Source: Edolisoma coerulescens (Eukaryota > Chordata > Aves > Passeriformes > Campephagidae). From it: a stretch of 64,000 nt of DNA. A program made the translations under genes and the position numbers. The stretch spans positions 1,852,200 to 1,916,199 of the forward strand of contig VWZW01001228.1 of the NCBI GenBank assembly GCA_013397115.1. Reading direction: 5' to 3'. The notes under the pieces were generated by a model. It was not told where the DNA came from, did not search any database, and saw nothing but the letters and a program-made list of their open reading frames with translations. Below are positions 27,947 through 39,000 of this stretch, one piece after another (the stretch's first letter is position 1; every line of letters starts with the position of its first letter).

Positions 27947-28103
27947 TGAAGTAAAAGCCTCTGTCGCCACACACGAACTGAAGAGCATCAACCAGCTCAG
28001 CACCACAGAGTGTTTCCGGGCCAGCAGCAACAGAACTGGTTAAGGTAAGCAAACACAGGCCAAGGTAGAAGAAATGGATGTAGGACACAGTGTGCATCTT
28101 CAC
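27947..28103 (-). CDS. IGF1: IGF1 coding exon 2: signal peptide end and B domain
   Basis: This 157-nt internal exon encodes residues 22-73 of prepro-IGF1 plus the first base of codon 74. It starts VKMHTVSYIHFF, passes through the hydrophobic signal core YLGLCLLTLTSS, and is expected to be cleaved after VAA to give mature IGF1 beginning GPETLCGAELVDAL. Visible B-domain landmarks are both cysteines (mature 6 and 18), the IGFBP-contact residues E3, T4, Q15 and F16, and the receptor-binding FYF at 23-25. The acceptor is TTGCTTCCTTGGCAG (AG at 28,104-28,105) with a CTGAC branch-point candidate near 28,127; the donor is TTCA|GTAAGT at 27,946. The exon length and exit phase equal those of the corresponding mammalian exon. 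IGF1 is a secreted hormone acting through the IGF1 receptor. Met24 is a possible internal start. At the -3 position of the cleavage site there is Val where chicken, from memory, has Ala. Confidence 0.98.
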
Positions 28104-31100
28104 CTGCCAAGGAAGCAAAAGCAGGGTCAGAACTTCCCCAAAGAGTCTTAAAGAAAAAGATTCCTGAACCCTTGTGAATGAGAATGAATATGTACTGTGA
28201 TTTCTTGGACAATAAACATGGTATCAGGAAATGTCTCACCATGATTTTGCAACTGCCTCCATGTATTTTGCAAACTGATTATTTATTCTGGTGAATATTC
28301 ACCATCATGTCTAGTTAGGGAAACCTGTAGTAACTATGACTTATATTTGCTTTTGCAAAAGGAGGATATGGAAGAGTGGAATAGACAGACAAAGGGAAGC
28401 CTGGAATAACAGGAATAAGGAAATCAACCTTAAATTGGTTTGTCTCAGACCAGATAAGCTAAGAGGGAATATGCCAGGTGCCTGCCAATGTACTGTGGAA
28501 AATGGGCGTGGCATATGACGGAGAAGAGCTATTTAACCTAAAAACAACATTGTCTCAAGAAAACTTGCTGAAAGGAAATTTGGCCCAACAGGAAAAGAGC
28601 TCATTATTAGTACTCCACAGTTCTCCAACTACCTTAAAAAGGAAAATACCATGACAAACCAAAAATGTTGCAAGGTTCAACTTGCCAAAGTTACAAAAGT
28701 TGATGTGGGATCTTCCGTAGCAGAGGATCACATTCAGTGACTCTTACAGTCCCCTGTTACTAGCAGACAAACATTTGGAAACATTTGAGAAATTGACGGT
28801 AGCATGAGTGGGACCATTAAAGATTTGAATTTTTACTTGAAGCATTGCAAGCAGCCATACTTCATTGACCTTCATTATACCCTCTTAGGCAGCTGTGGCC
28901 ATACACAGAGGTGATAATTCTTCTCTCGTTTACATTTGGTTACAAACTATATTTTTCCTGTACTTATGGTTGAAGAAAAGCCAATCCTCAATGGGTGTAA
29001 AATTGCACCAATGCATTTATCCACTTCTTTTCGTATCACTTTATGTCCACCAAATTTCTTACCCAACATGCAAAGAAGATAGCTTTTTCTTTTAATACTG
29101 GGAAAAGCTATTTATGTATAGTAGCAGGACACTGAGTAATGTGCTTAATGCATATTCTGAACTTATTTAGATCACTTGCCAAAAAGGATGGTTTTGAAAG
29201 GTGTAAATGTGCATTTAATTTCATTCTCTTTCAAGGTTGACATTAGCATTGCAGTCAGGTAAGAAGTTACAAATCTGTCTTCCACATAGTTAAACTTGGC
29301 TTAAAACTGCTGTGTGTTAGCAGTCTAGTGCAAAGTAATTGGAGTAAAATGATTAATCTTCCCTAAAGTTTCTTTCAGGGTTTCAGGGATCATTTAATCT
29401 TTAATGTTTCTTCACTGAACTTTTGAAAAAAAGATGAAATTCTTTATTTTCTGATCAATTGGGATCTGATCCAGTGGGGTATTGAGCTTTTTTAGTCAAT
29501 AATTTTTAAGAATTCTTATTTTCTTGGCAAGAGATCTTAGTGCCTTGCTGGATAAGTCCCTTATTTCCACTATGAAAATAATGAACAATTTTAAATCCCA
29601 TGATATATCATAAAAAAAGAAAGAATAATTATTTTCCCATTCACAAATGTCTTTAGCCTACTTTGCCATGCAAAACCCAACAAGCTTGAATGCATGGACA
29701 TGACTTCAATGGCAGATGGAAGAAGATCAGATTATAAATGATTGATGATAACATGAGGAATTATTTCCTGTAATGATTCCATATCTTAACAACAATTTCT
29801 TTTTTCCTTTGCCATATTTTTGAATTTATAAGATAAATGTGATGCACCTGCAGTTTAAGATGGTTCCCAGTTCTGAGGAAGTAAAGCAGAAAGCTGTTTA
29901 GCACACTGCCTCAGAAAGCTGAAAGACATTACAAATACAAGAACATTATGTATTTAGCAATTTGTTCTCGTATAACATTTGGTCCAGAAATACACATAAA
30001 TTTTAGACATTTAACAATTTTTTATTTTTCAAGACTTCTCAGCTGGCTTGCATTTTCAGATAAATATCAGCACTGAACTACGACAAAACAGATTATCTAC
30101 TGTTTTTCCTTTAGTGGAAGCCAAAAAAGGCTGCACAGTGTAAACCACAGAGAATTTCTAACTTTATCTCCAAATTTAACAACAGTCAAGAACTTTCAAA
30201 CAAGTAAAAACTTTGCAGAAAAGAAAACAGGCTCACATGTTTCTAGGGCTCAATCAATTATTTGATAAATAAAGTACTGTTTCATCAAAGCAAATTCCAA
30301 AACACAGTTTAAAACTTTAACTTTACTTCATCATTTTAATTAAACACAACATTAATTGATTCAATATGCTTGTGATAAAATCAAAGTACCCCATTATATC
30401 TGAGGGGAATATTCTTAAGAAAATACAGAGTTGTAATCCAGTATTGCTTCAGGTTCTTTACAATCAAGCAGAGTACTTACATTATCCTCAATTTGACTAG
30501 AAAGTTGAGAGCTTAAAAGAAAACGCATTGGCATGTGGGTGGGGTTTATCGTAGCATCTAATTACATTAGGAAATTGAATACAGGTTCAAGATGAGCCTG
30601 GTTAAGCACTTCTTTTAGTTGCATAGAATGACTGACCATATTTTCACAGCTGGAATTTCCTCTTTTTTCAGTAAAATAGCCAGCTTTTGCTACATTCCTC
30701 TTTTAGTAGTCCAGTAAGAGTAGCATCAGAAAGGAATGTCATACAAGAACACCCTACATCTCATTTACTTCTTAATTCTTCTATGTAAGTCCCCTTCATT
30801 TAATAAACTATCACTTGACACAAGTTGTGCATAAGAATTCTTCACATGTTTGGTCATTTTAGTAACATGTAAGAACATCTGCAATAATTATAAGTATCTC
30901 GAAGGCGGCAACATTTCTTTGGAGAGTATATGCTACAGCAAGAAATCAAGAGTTATATATTCAAAATTACATTTTATTCCAGAGGGGTTGGCCCTCATTA
31001 CCAAGCCATAGTAGAAATGTGTAATTCTTATGAAACATCAGTATTCACTAGTAATTATTATCTAAATAAGACATATATACTCTAGAGCTGATAAAGGTTT

Positions 31101-32338
31101 AAATACTGTTAACTTTGAGGAAAGAATCTGGGCTACATGCTAACATAAATCAATATGTTCCATTGATTCCAAGGAAGCTTGGCAGGATGCACAGCTGAGG
31201 AACTAGCACGTTACTTTTATGTCTCTTAGTGCCTTGCTCAATACTTAAAAAAACCCCAAACCTTCATCTTTCAAGTATATTGGAAAGGATGCACATTTAT
31301 ACATTAAGGGAATGATTTCATCTCTGGCAATTACAGACCTGTAATTAGGTCATTAAGGAATGAGATAAGTGTGTTTTAAGTGTAAGAGCTTCTAAAAAAA
31401 ATAATTAGGCCCTAAACAATTAAAATAGGATAATTCTTTCAACTTCATAAATGTTCTTGCAAAGTATTAAGGAAAAAAAGTTCTTGAAGGATATAAATTT
31501 GCAGATAATGGAAAGTTGGACTGGAGCCAATTGACAGAAACAGAGGTCAATGCACCTACTGAAGTCAAATTTACCTTAAGACAGTTTATATTATAGTGCA
31601 GAAATTATAGGGTCATAACATCAAACTCCACATGCAAACTTTCCTGAAACAGCCCTCCCTAGAAGGGAAAACTTGGAGATGAACATGTAAGGGAATTTCC
31701 ATTTTCTTTATGTACAATTGCTTAAGCTGTGCAAATATGCAAGGTCAGCAAGAGTCGCAGCTGGTTTCTAATGTAGAAAACAAACTGAACTTCTCATTTA
31801 CTTTTAATTTATGAAAGCAAAAAGCAAGTAAATGCTACGATGCTGCCAGAAAATTGCTGCAGTGACAACATCCCTTAAAAGTTTCCTTGTGAAAGCATGA
31901 ACATTTTCTCTATAATTGTGTATAATAAAACTGCAGAAACTTAACATGTGAATAACACCTTTTTTCCTATAAAACCCTGCACCTGCAGAAAATAGCTAAA
32001 AGTTCTTGTTTTCAGAAGCATTCATTAACAATATAGACAATGATGTAATTGGACCTTTTAATAATGACATAACTGAAATATTACAAAGTTCTCTGAATAG
32101 AAGTGAAATTTAAGACATGTATTTGCAATAGTTTACCCTTACAGTTATCTATGTAATTGCAACTATTACATACAGCCATTTTCCAGATCACATAAAATTG
32201 CATGTTCAGCAATTTATAAATAATTCTCAGTTCTAAAATAATGTTATTGAAAAGTGCACAATACTCTTCAAGCCAGAAGCAGACAATACACAGCAAAATA
32301 AAACTAAAAAATTATTTGAAATAGTAATAAAGATTTAC
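28104..32338 (-). other. IGF1: IGF1 intron 1
   Basis: This is a 4,235-nt intron between AAG|GTAAAT (donor) and TTGGCAG|GTG (acceptor), phase 0. No CR1 or LTR is recognisable. Mammals have a second leader exon and promoter in the matching intron. I see no equivalent coding start spliced to exon 2, and I recall that chicken lacks it. I also looked for paired STAT5 motifs (TTCNNNGAA) as in the mammalian growth-hormone-responsive element and saw none that convinced me. Confidence 0.9.
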
Positions 32339-32401
32339 CTTCAAGAAATCACACAAGCAGCACTTAACTAATTGTGTTGAAAGACTGTTGATTTTTTCCA
32401 T
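32339..32401 (-). CDS. IGF1: IGF1 coding exon 1: N-terminal 21 residues
   Basis: The minus strand from ATG at 32,401 reads MEKINSLSTQLVKCCLCDFL then K, and stops at a good donor, AAG|GTAAAT. The junction is phase 0 and joins VKMHTVSY of the next exon, giving the long 48-residue signal peptide typical of IGF1 made from the exon-1 leader. This start is chosen because the upstream bases AAGAAGCAATGG match the mammalian start context as remembered and all ATGs further upstream belong to short upstream ORFs. Residue 16 is Leu; chicken, from memory, has Phe. The first exon supplies the N-terminal extension that precedes the hydrophobic core, so it affects secretion efficiency and is absent from the mature hormone. 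Confidence 0.97.
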
Positions 32402-32495
32402 TGCTTCTTAAAAGTGCAAAGTCTGGAAATGAATTTGTTAGCAGTAATGATGAGAAAAAAGAAATCCAGAGAGATGTGAGATGTTGAGAGCAATG

Positions 32496-32501
32496 TCACA
32501 T
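32496..32501 (-). other. Start-stop upstream ORF (ATG TGA)
   Basis: On the IGF1 strand an ATG is followed at once by TGA, 95 nt before the IGF1 start. The same GAAATGTGACATTG string is present in the mammalian leader as remembered. A start-stop element can hold ribosomes without making a peptide. Confidence 0.7.
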
Positions 32502-32517
32502 TTCAATATTGAGGACT

Positions 32518-32526
32518 TTATTCCAT
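32518..32526 (-). other. Two-codon upstream ORF (ATG GAA TAA)
   Basis: This lies inside the conserved TGCGCAATGGAATAAAGTCC block and overlaps the C/EBP-like site. It encodes only Met-Glu. Confidence 0.7.
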
Positions 32527-32533
32527 TGCGCAG
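32525..32533 (-). promoter_or_regulatory. C/EBP-like site in leader
   Basis: The IGF1 strand reads CTGCGCAAT, close to the C/EBP palindrome ATTGCGCAAT. Rat IGF1 has a well-studied C/EBP-delta site (HS3D) that mediates cAMP induction at the same place in exon 1. The position and core agree; binding in birds is inferred. Confidence 0.65.
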
Positions 32534-32603
32534 GCTCTATCTGCTCTGATTTTAGCAGTGACAGTGAGATTTAGCAAACAGAAGAGGGATTTAGAGAAAA
32601 TCC

Positions 32604-32609
32604 TCACAT
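32604..32609 (-). other. Start-stop upstream ORF (ATG TGA)
   Basis: ATG followed directly by TGA, five bases after the end of the 14-codon upstream ORF. The AGATAAATGTGAGGATTTTC context matches mammals as remembered. Confidence 0.7.
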
Positions 32610-32613
32610 TTAT

Positions 32614-32658
32614 CTACATTACACAGACACTGTAGACAGGAAACAGCTGGGGGAGCAT
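32614..32658 (-). CDS. 14-codon upstream ORF in IGF1 leader
   Basis: The minus strand reads ATG at 32,658 to TAG at 32,614, encoding MLPQLFPVYSVCVM. Human IGF1, as remembered, has a 14-residue upstream ORF at the same place with closely similar codons, ending Leu-stop where this one ends Met-stop. Only transcripts starting upstream of 32,658 would contain it. It would be expected to lower translation of the IGF1 start on those long leaders. Whether the peptide has any role is unknown. Confidence 0.75.
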   Translation of the reverse strand: MLPQLFPVYSVCVM

Positions 32659-32659
32659 T

Positions 32660-32880
32660 TGCCTCTCTCTCTCTCCCTCTTCTGGCAAAGTTACCGAGTA
32701 AGGACTTTTTTGGGCATGGTGACAAATAACATCATACCTTTGCATTTTAAAACTAGAGCACAGAAGCATATTTTTTTCCCTTTAAAAGAATGTGAATTAG
32801 TGACTGAGGGGTTAGCAGACAAAAAGAGCTTGTGCTGCCATGAAAAATAAGAAAATGTATTCTGGTTAACTTTCAGGTAG
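32660..32880 (-). promoter_or_regulatory. IGF1: IGF1 promoter (mammalian promoter 1 equivalent)
   Basis: Conserved blocks continue upstream of the leader: TTTGCCAGAAGAGGGAGAGA, GTATGATGTTATTTGTCACC, and CACTAATTCACATTC followed by TTTTAAAGGG. No classical TATA box in a fixed position is evident, which fits the TATA-less, dispersed-start promoter 1 of mammals. A (GA)n-rich purine tract lies at 32,661-32,682 on this strand. AGTTAACCAG near 32,865 resembles an HNF-1 half-site; HNF-1 is known to act on human promoter 1, but this site is inferred only. Confidence 0.75.
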
Positions 32881-32883
32881 CTA

Positions 32884-33000
32884 TGTGTGCATTTGTACTT
32901 ATGTGTGTGTGTCTGCATTTCAAATATATAAAAACTTACATATGGGCAATGTTTCTATATATGCATACCTTTATACATATATGTGTGTATATATATAAAA
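32884..33000. repeat. TG/TA-rich simple sequence upstream of promoter
   Basis: There are short alternating purine-pyrimidine runs: ATGTGTGTGTGTCTG near 32,901, ATACATATATGTGTGTATATA near 32,975. Mammalian IGF1 also has a CA repeat upstream of promoter 1, though further out; homology is not shown. A GGCAGGCAGGCAG run follows at about 33,051. Confidence 0.7.
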
Positions 33001-36000
33001 ATTTTATTTATGCATAGCAGCATAGGTATTTTATTTATATAGTACAGAAAGGCAGGCAGGCAGTTATCTATTTTTCCCCTTAATGTGTCTTTACGTTATT
33101 AAACCTGGCACGCCTATATGCTGAGTAACAATTAAAACCTCCAACTCTCCATGAGATTAACCCTAAAATAGCAGTTTGTAATTTGCTAAAAATAACAGAA
33201 TTGTTGAGAACTAGTTGTAAATAGGGCAAAATAGCTTTTTGATCTTTCAACAACCACACAGGAGAAATCATGTAATTTCGTAGAACTTACAGTACTATGA
33301 ATATAGTAACACTAGTAGCCCAGTTTGGGGGGGCTTCCATGACGTTTATCTTAAATCTGCTGTTGTAATTATAAAGTGATTACCCCCCCTTTTTAGTAGT
33401 AATCTTCAAATTTCTCTTGATAACAATTTAAATGACATTGGGAAAGAGAGAATTCAACTTTATTAGTTCTGCAATACCTAACTTCTGCCTTTTTATTTTT
33501 CCTCAATTATGAGTATATTATAAATAACACCAGCTGGCCAGCAACATGCTCTCACGGGTTATGATGTCATTCAAATCCCTCAACTGTGTTAGTGGCTTGC
33601 AATGTGCTCCAAGCCAGCTGTTTTTCTATTTATAATGTATGCTTGCATTTCAATACTTAGCTATTGAGAATAAAGTTGTGATGTTGTTTTATAGATATAG
33701 TTAATGCTTGTTACCCTTCGGGTTTGGAAGATGGCATTTAAAAGTAGAGGACTAAACAAGACTGCAGCTCCAGAGACCAAACACATGTCACAAACAGTGC
33801 ATGATTTCCATAAAAAAAGCTGTTTCAGAACATTGCATTTTGTCCCTGTCCGCTTTCACTAAGTGAGAGCTGCATGCTGAGGTGCTAGCTGTACTTATTA
33901 TTGAAAATAACAATTGAGATCATGTTGGCCCAGATCTGTTCTCAGTTTTCAGATCCACCTTGAACTATAGGGTGCTTGCCAGGCAGAAAGGACATATTTA
34001 GTTATTTGTGTCCTCTTTGAATGGCTAATACTCTGCTCTGTGCAATTTTAAACAGTGTATGGTTAGCTAAGCTGATTAACCTTTGGAAGGGATTTCTTCT
34101 AATGTAACATAATGGCAGAAGCAGAGGGGGCTTTGAGGTAAGTTTGCTTAGCTCAGGTAATACTAATATTTCAAGTATTCTAATACACATTTGTACTGCA
34201 GGTGCTGTATTTTAATATTCTGGTCTGTTTTATTCTCCCCTCTGCATTTCAGAGGTCACGGAATGGTGGCACCATTCTGCATGTAGCCTGATGAAACCTG
34301 CTGCAACTTGTAGCACATGCATCACTTATTCCACCAGCCTTAGAGAAGAATGTGGAACGACAAATTAACAAAGCTCTGATAATTTTTTTTTTTTTTTTTG
34401 CTTTTACAGTACTACAGATGGGTGCACATACTTCTGCCTTTTTCTTCCTAAATAAGAGAAGGAATACACTCATTCAGAACCTCCCTGCTGCCTGAGCTTC
34501 AAACGCTCTTCTCAATCCTCACTGCTTGCTTTCTCCTAGGTTTCACCAGGCCTCTCTCGGTCACGAGAGCAGAACTGAGCGGAAGATTCAACTTTGGGGT
34601 GTCAGGGTAGTGAGAGAATCATGGTGTCTCTAAACAGCTGGTAGTTCTGGTTCTTTCCACAGAGCCTTTCTCAACACCTTTCCTTGATGCACCTGACCAG
34701 CCTAAGGTTCTGTTGCACTTTATTTCTCTCTTTTGGTTCTCGTTTTAAAGTGGTATTGTGGAAAGGCAGGAAAACAGAAGAGGTTCAAGAAAGGTTTCCA
34801 TTAGTAATTTTTAGACTTAGTGCAGTGCTTTTCTTCACTAAGAAGTTATTCAATTTTTTTTTTTAACAGAAAATTAAAAATCCCTCAGGTCATACCGATC
34901 TGGGGATCACTAGTTTCCTAAAATAGAACTTCTATGCTGGTGGTAATATTCCAGTTAGTATAGCAGCCAGTCGACTAATGGAGATTGGTTCATTTCTCCC
35001 TTGTTAAATATAATAACTTTTTAAACCACTTAAAATAAAGCACTGTATGACTGCATGCTTATGCAGTTGTATACATTCCCTTGAATAAAATGCACCTGTA
35101 AACTCCAGAGCTTATGGTAGTCTTCAAAGTACTGACAAAAGATGTCCAGGTCAGAAAAAGTTATCTAATTGGTATGTGTGCAGCTATTCTAGATTAAAAG
35201 GCAATAGCATATCTATCCTTGTTTGGCTTCTTAAGTATAACCTTCAGTACTATAGTAACCACAAAGATATATGAAATGTGTGAGAGATGTAATCTATTTA
35301 GGAATTTATGTGTCCTGATCCTCATCTTTCGTGCTTTAATACTCCCATGATTTCACTAACATGCTCTAATGCTATAGAGCTCATGTGTCAGTTTTTCCAG
35401 GGATAACTCCGTTTTATAGACAATAACAAATATACAAATAAGCAATTATCCTAATTATTATATTGTCCCTACTTAAGTCCTTTCTTAAAAGGTAGGAACA
35501 TTGCCACAATGCCTGAAAAAACCTGAACCAATGTGCTTTTGCCTTACATTCTTCTGTGTTAGATTGCTCTTACCTATATGCAATTATTTGTAGCTGCTGT
35601 TTAGTTTTTTCACACTGGGATTACAAGTTTTCTGAGAGAAAACCAAGATAGAACCACTCTAGTAGATAGAAGCACTGTAACAGATATCATCACTATAATT
35701 GATATCACCAAGGGGTGATAGGGCAGACTGCAAGGTTTAGGAGAGGATGGAAGAAGACAATGAATACAGTGGCTGGCAAACAGCTGTTCTTCATTATATA
35801 AAAATAGCAGAGACAAGTTTGTCTTTGGAGGAAAAGATGAAGGGGAGTGTTTTATTAACACTATTTATTAATTCTGTGTTGAAGTTAGTGATTAGTCAAG
35901 TATATGGTGGAAAATCCCTTTCACCAATTTAAAAATTTGGAAGTCAAGAAAAAAATCATTTTGTTAATTGATTTGAGAACTTTTTTTTCAAAAAAAGCCT

Positions 36001-39000
36001 CAAACACCTTTTTTAATGGTGACCTAAGCAGCATCATCACTAGATGAAATGAAAATAAAAAATTTGATGGGAAGGATGAGGGCATGAAATCTGAACTGTC
36101 ATTACATTGTCAGCAATGAAGAGACACCAAGGAGAGAGCAGTGCCATGAAAAACAGTTTCTCATTTGGGCAAAACAGGGAGAGTGCAAGCTTCATGACTA
36201 AGTTTTGGAGAGGATCACATAAATTCAAATCCTTTGTATTTGCTGATCAAGAAAAACATGCGTGTTTCAAAGCAGGTTGGATGTGTGAGAAACTCAGGCA
36301 AGAACTATGGCCTATAGGTAGCAGAGGTAGAAAAAACAGTGCTACTAACAGCTCAAAAGTAATCCATGGGCTTGCAAAATGAAGGTGTATGGTGAGAATG
36401 CTGTGATGAATAAAATAAAATTACTTCATAATTTTAACGTCTAGTATAAATTAAAGTAGCTACTGTCTTGAATATCTTTATATTAACATGGAGTTTTCCC
36501 TGGTTTTAGAAACAAATGTGCTGAGAGTAATAAAAAGCCAAATACTGATCTTATGTTCCTACACAAATGAAATATAGCAACTATTGGATATAATTGTTCA
36601 CAATTTGAACAATTAATTTTTAAAAAATTATACTATGTTAAGGAAATGACACATTAATTAAGTGGCATGAGATGAGCTATAGTTATGACTGTAAAACAAA
36701 AATACAAAATATGAAAAACAATATTATATAAAAAAATAAAAAGCTCAAACAAAATGTGTTTCAACATTTTTGAAAGCATTTTTTAGGATTTTTTTTTTTA
36801 ATTTCTGCTTTGTGGCAAATTTTGAAATAGTTTGTTCTGATTCAGAATAATCAAAATACCAGCATTTTCCATTAAACTGGAAATTCCCAGTTTTAGCTGT
36901 TTGTAGTCTTGCTCTCACTTTCCCAGTTTTAAGCCCTGAATAGGTCATCTTTGCTCAAAAAAGTTGCTTACTTTTTTATTCCTAAAAGCAGAAAAAAGTC
37001 AGAATTAGTAAAGAAATAAATTTGGGAGATATGACTGCTTAAGATCTATCCTTCCATGCATAGAAAGAAAGTAAAATAAGTGGGAATTTGGATGGGCAAC
37101 TGTTAACATATACGTGTAACATATAAAGGGTGATTTCCATGAGTCATTTAAGTGCCTCTATCACAGGAAGAAAAATGTGTGACCTTAGATATTCCCTTAA
37201 TTTCCTAGACTGTTTCTTCCACATTTAGGTGAAATGTAGAGACATATTAATTTTTTTCCTGAGTCATCATTGGCGTCAAGGCTAAATCTGTGCTCATAGA
37301 TTTTTATAAAAATAGGGTCTAGCACATATATTTAATGGTATTTTCTGTTTCTGTAAGTTAGACACAAGAATTCCAATGTCTATGTACGATTTTTTCTTTA
37401 TTTGCTGACTTAGGAAAAACCATAAAGAGAACTAAACACTGTAAATTTTATTACAAGCAGGTTGTGTATGTCCATACCAAGCAATCAGTGTAAGAACATG
37501 GCAAAAATGCCCATCTATTTTATCTTGGCCTGAAGAGTACTTGCATGAGTTAGAGACTTCAGAAACTACTCCTTATTGTACTTATAAGCAAACTCTATTT
37601 GGAGTTGAAATAAGATGTCTCTAAAAAAACCAGAACATCTGCTTCGTCCATTTCTAATTTATTTAATTTACAATTAATATGGTTCTTACTGTATGTCTTA
37701 GGACTATTTCTTCTGGGTTCATTTCTCTTCACTCTCATGATTTACTACTCCGAAGGTGCTTATCCCATTAAATTTATACAGTGTTTGTGGACCGAAGCCA
37801 ATATGTTCTACACCTTCAAATTCTAACCTTCCTCACTGACATTTTTCTGCATATTTTCTTCAAATAGAAGTTACAGATAAATCAGTCACCTCTAATTTGG
37901 CTTATTGATACAGTGATACTCTGGTTTATTTTGAACAAAACATTAAAAGCTAATGGAAAATAATTAACCTAAACCCATAAACAACCTCATCTCATTATGT
38001 TTCTTAGATTTTGGTCCACTATGCTTTCATTAAGAAACTACTGAATAATTTAAGTACTAAAAAGAACCCACAGAATGAAAAAGTTGCTCCAAATAAAAGC
38101 TATATTGACTCTGATTCATGAGTGCTTCTCTGATTACAGACTTCACTGTGTCATTTTCAGCTCAGACTTCAATCTATACTGTAGCACTAGGATACAGGAA
38201 CCATCTCCTTAAGTGTCGTTTTGAACAGAATTATCTGATCAAATGACCAATTCTGATTTCCTTTCCCTATTCTCATCTTAAAATATGAAGTACGTTGAAC
38301 TATAGCAGAGTGATCTTAACTCGTGCATGGATTTTGTGGTTCTGTACAATATCTGCTTAGTAAGCTTGATGTATTTTACGCCCTTTATTTTTATCTGCTT
38401 TGCTTTGATAATGTTATTTTGTCACTGGATGTGGTTTTAGGTTTTTCTGAAAGGCAGTGGCAGCTTAGGCCATTGAGACCGATTTTGCAAACCTGTGGTT
38501 CTGGGTTTCAGGACATCCTGTGTGTGAATGAATTAAAACAAACAAAAATGCACCTTTGATCTCTAACAGATCTTAAGTATGGTTGCATTGAACTTGGCTC
38601 TTGTTATAATTTCTACCTTTGAATAACTTGAGTAATTTCTCCAATCAGTTCCATGTTTTCTTGTCTGCGAGATAGGAATAATAGTTATTTTAGGTTCTTT
38701 GAGATGCATACAGGGAAAGCAGAGCAAGCCACATTATGTATTTTTTGGGAAACATTATCATGGCTGAAAGAACACCTCTGTATGTTTATAGGAAGTGACA
38801 AGCTACTGTGTTAGCCTTGCACATATTATGTCTCTGTCATCTTCCAAATGTGTTAAGCATACCTGGAAGAATTCCCAACAGATGCTTCCTTTTACTTATT
38901 TTCTTATTTTTTTCTATTACACCATTCACAAGTGTTCTTGTCAAAGACCTACTTCACAAAACTTTTTCTGGAATGATTGTTGTACTGTACAAGTACAATC

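Larger units (their letters stand above)
32402..32700 (-). other. IGF1: IGF1 5' untranslated leader (exon 1)
   Basis: The sequence upstream of the start codon aligns by eye over nearly its whole length with mammalian IGF1 exon 1 as I remember it: CACTGTCACTGCTAAA, CAGAGCAGATAGAGCC, TGCGCAATGGAATAAAGTCC and AATGTGACATTGCTCTCAAC. Such conservation in untranslated sequence points to regulatory function. In mammals transcription starts at several dispersed sites across this region, so the upstream boundary here is approximate. The leader carries four upstream ORFs and a C/EBP-like site, listed separately. Confidence 0.85.

Noticed and set aside
27997..28242. 81-codon open frame on the minus strand over IGF1 exon 2
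   Set aside because: It runs through the exon in the wrong frame and into intron 1; the IGF1 frame with correct splice sites explains this region.
28104..32338. Alternative IGF1 leader exon and paired STAT5 sites as in mammals
   Set aside because: No clear second leader or clustered TTCNNNGAA motifs; only single near-matches such as TTCCTGAAA.
32661..32682. CT-rich run as a separate microsatellite
   Set aside because: It is part of the conserved IGF1 promoter/leader block and is described there.
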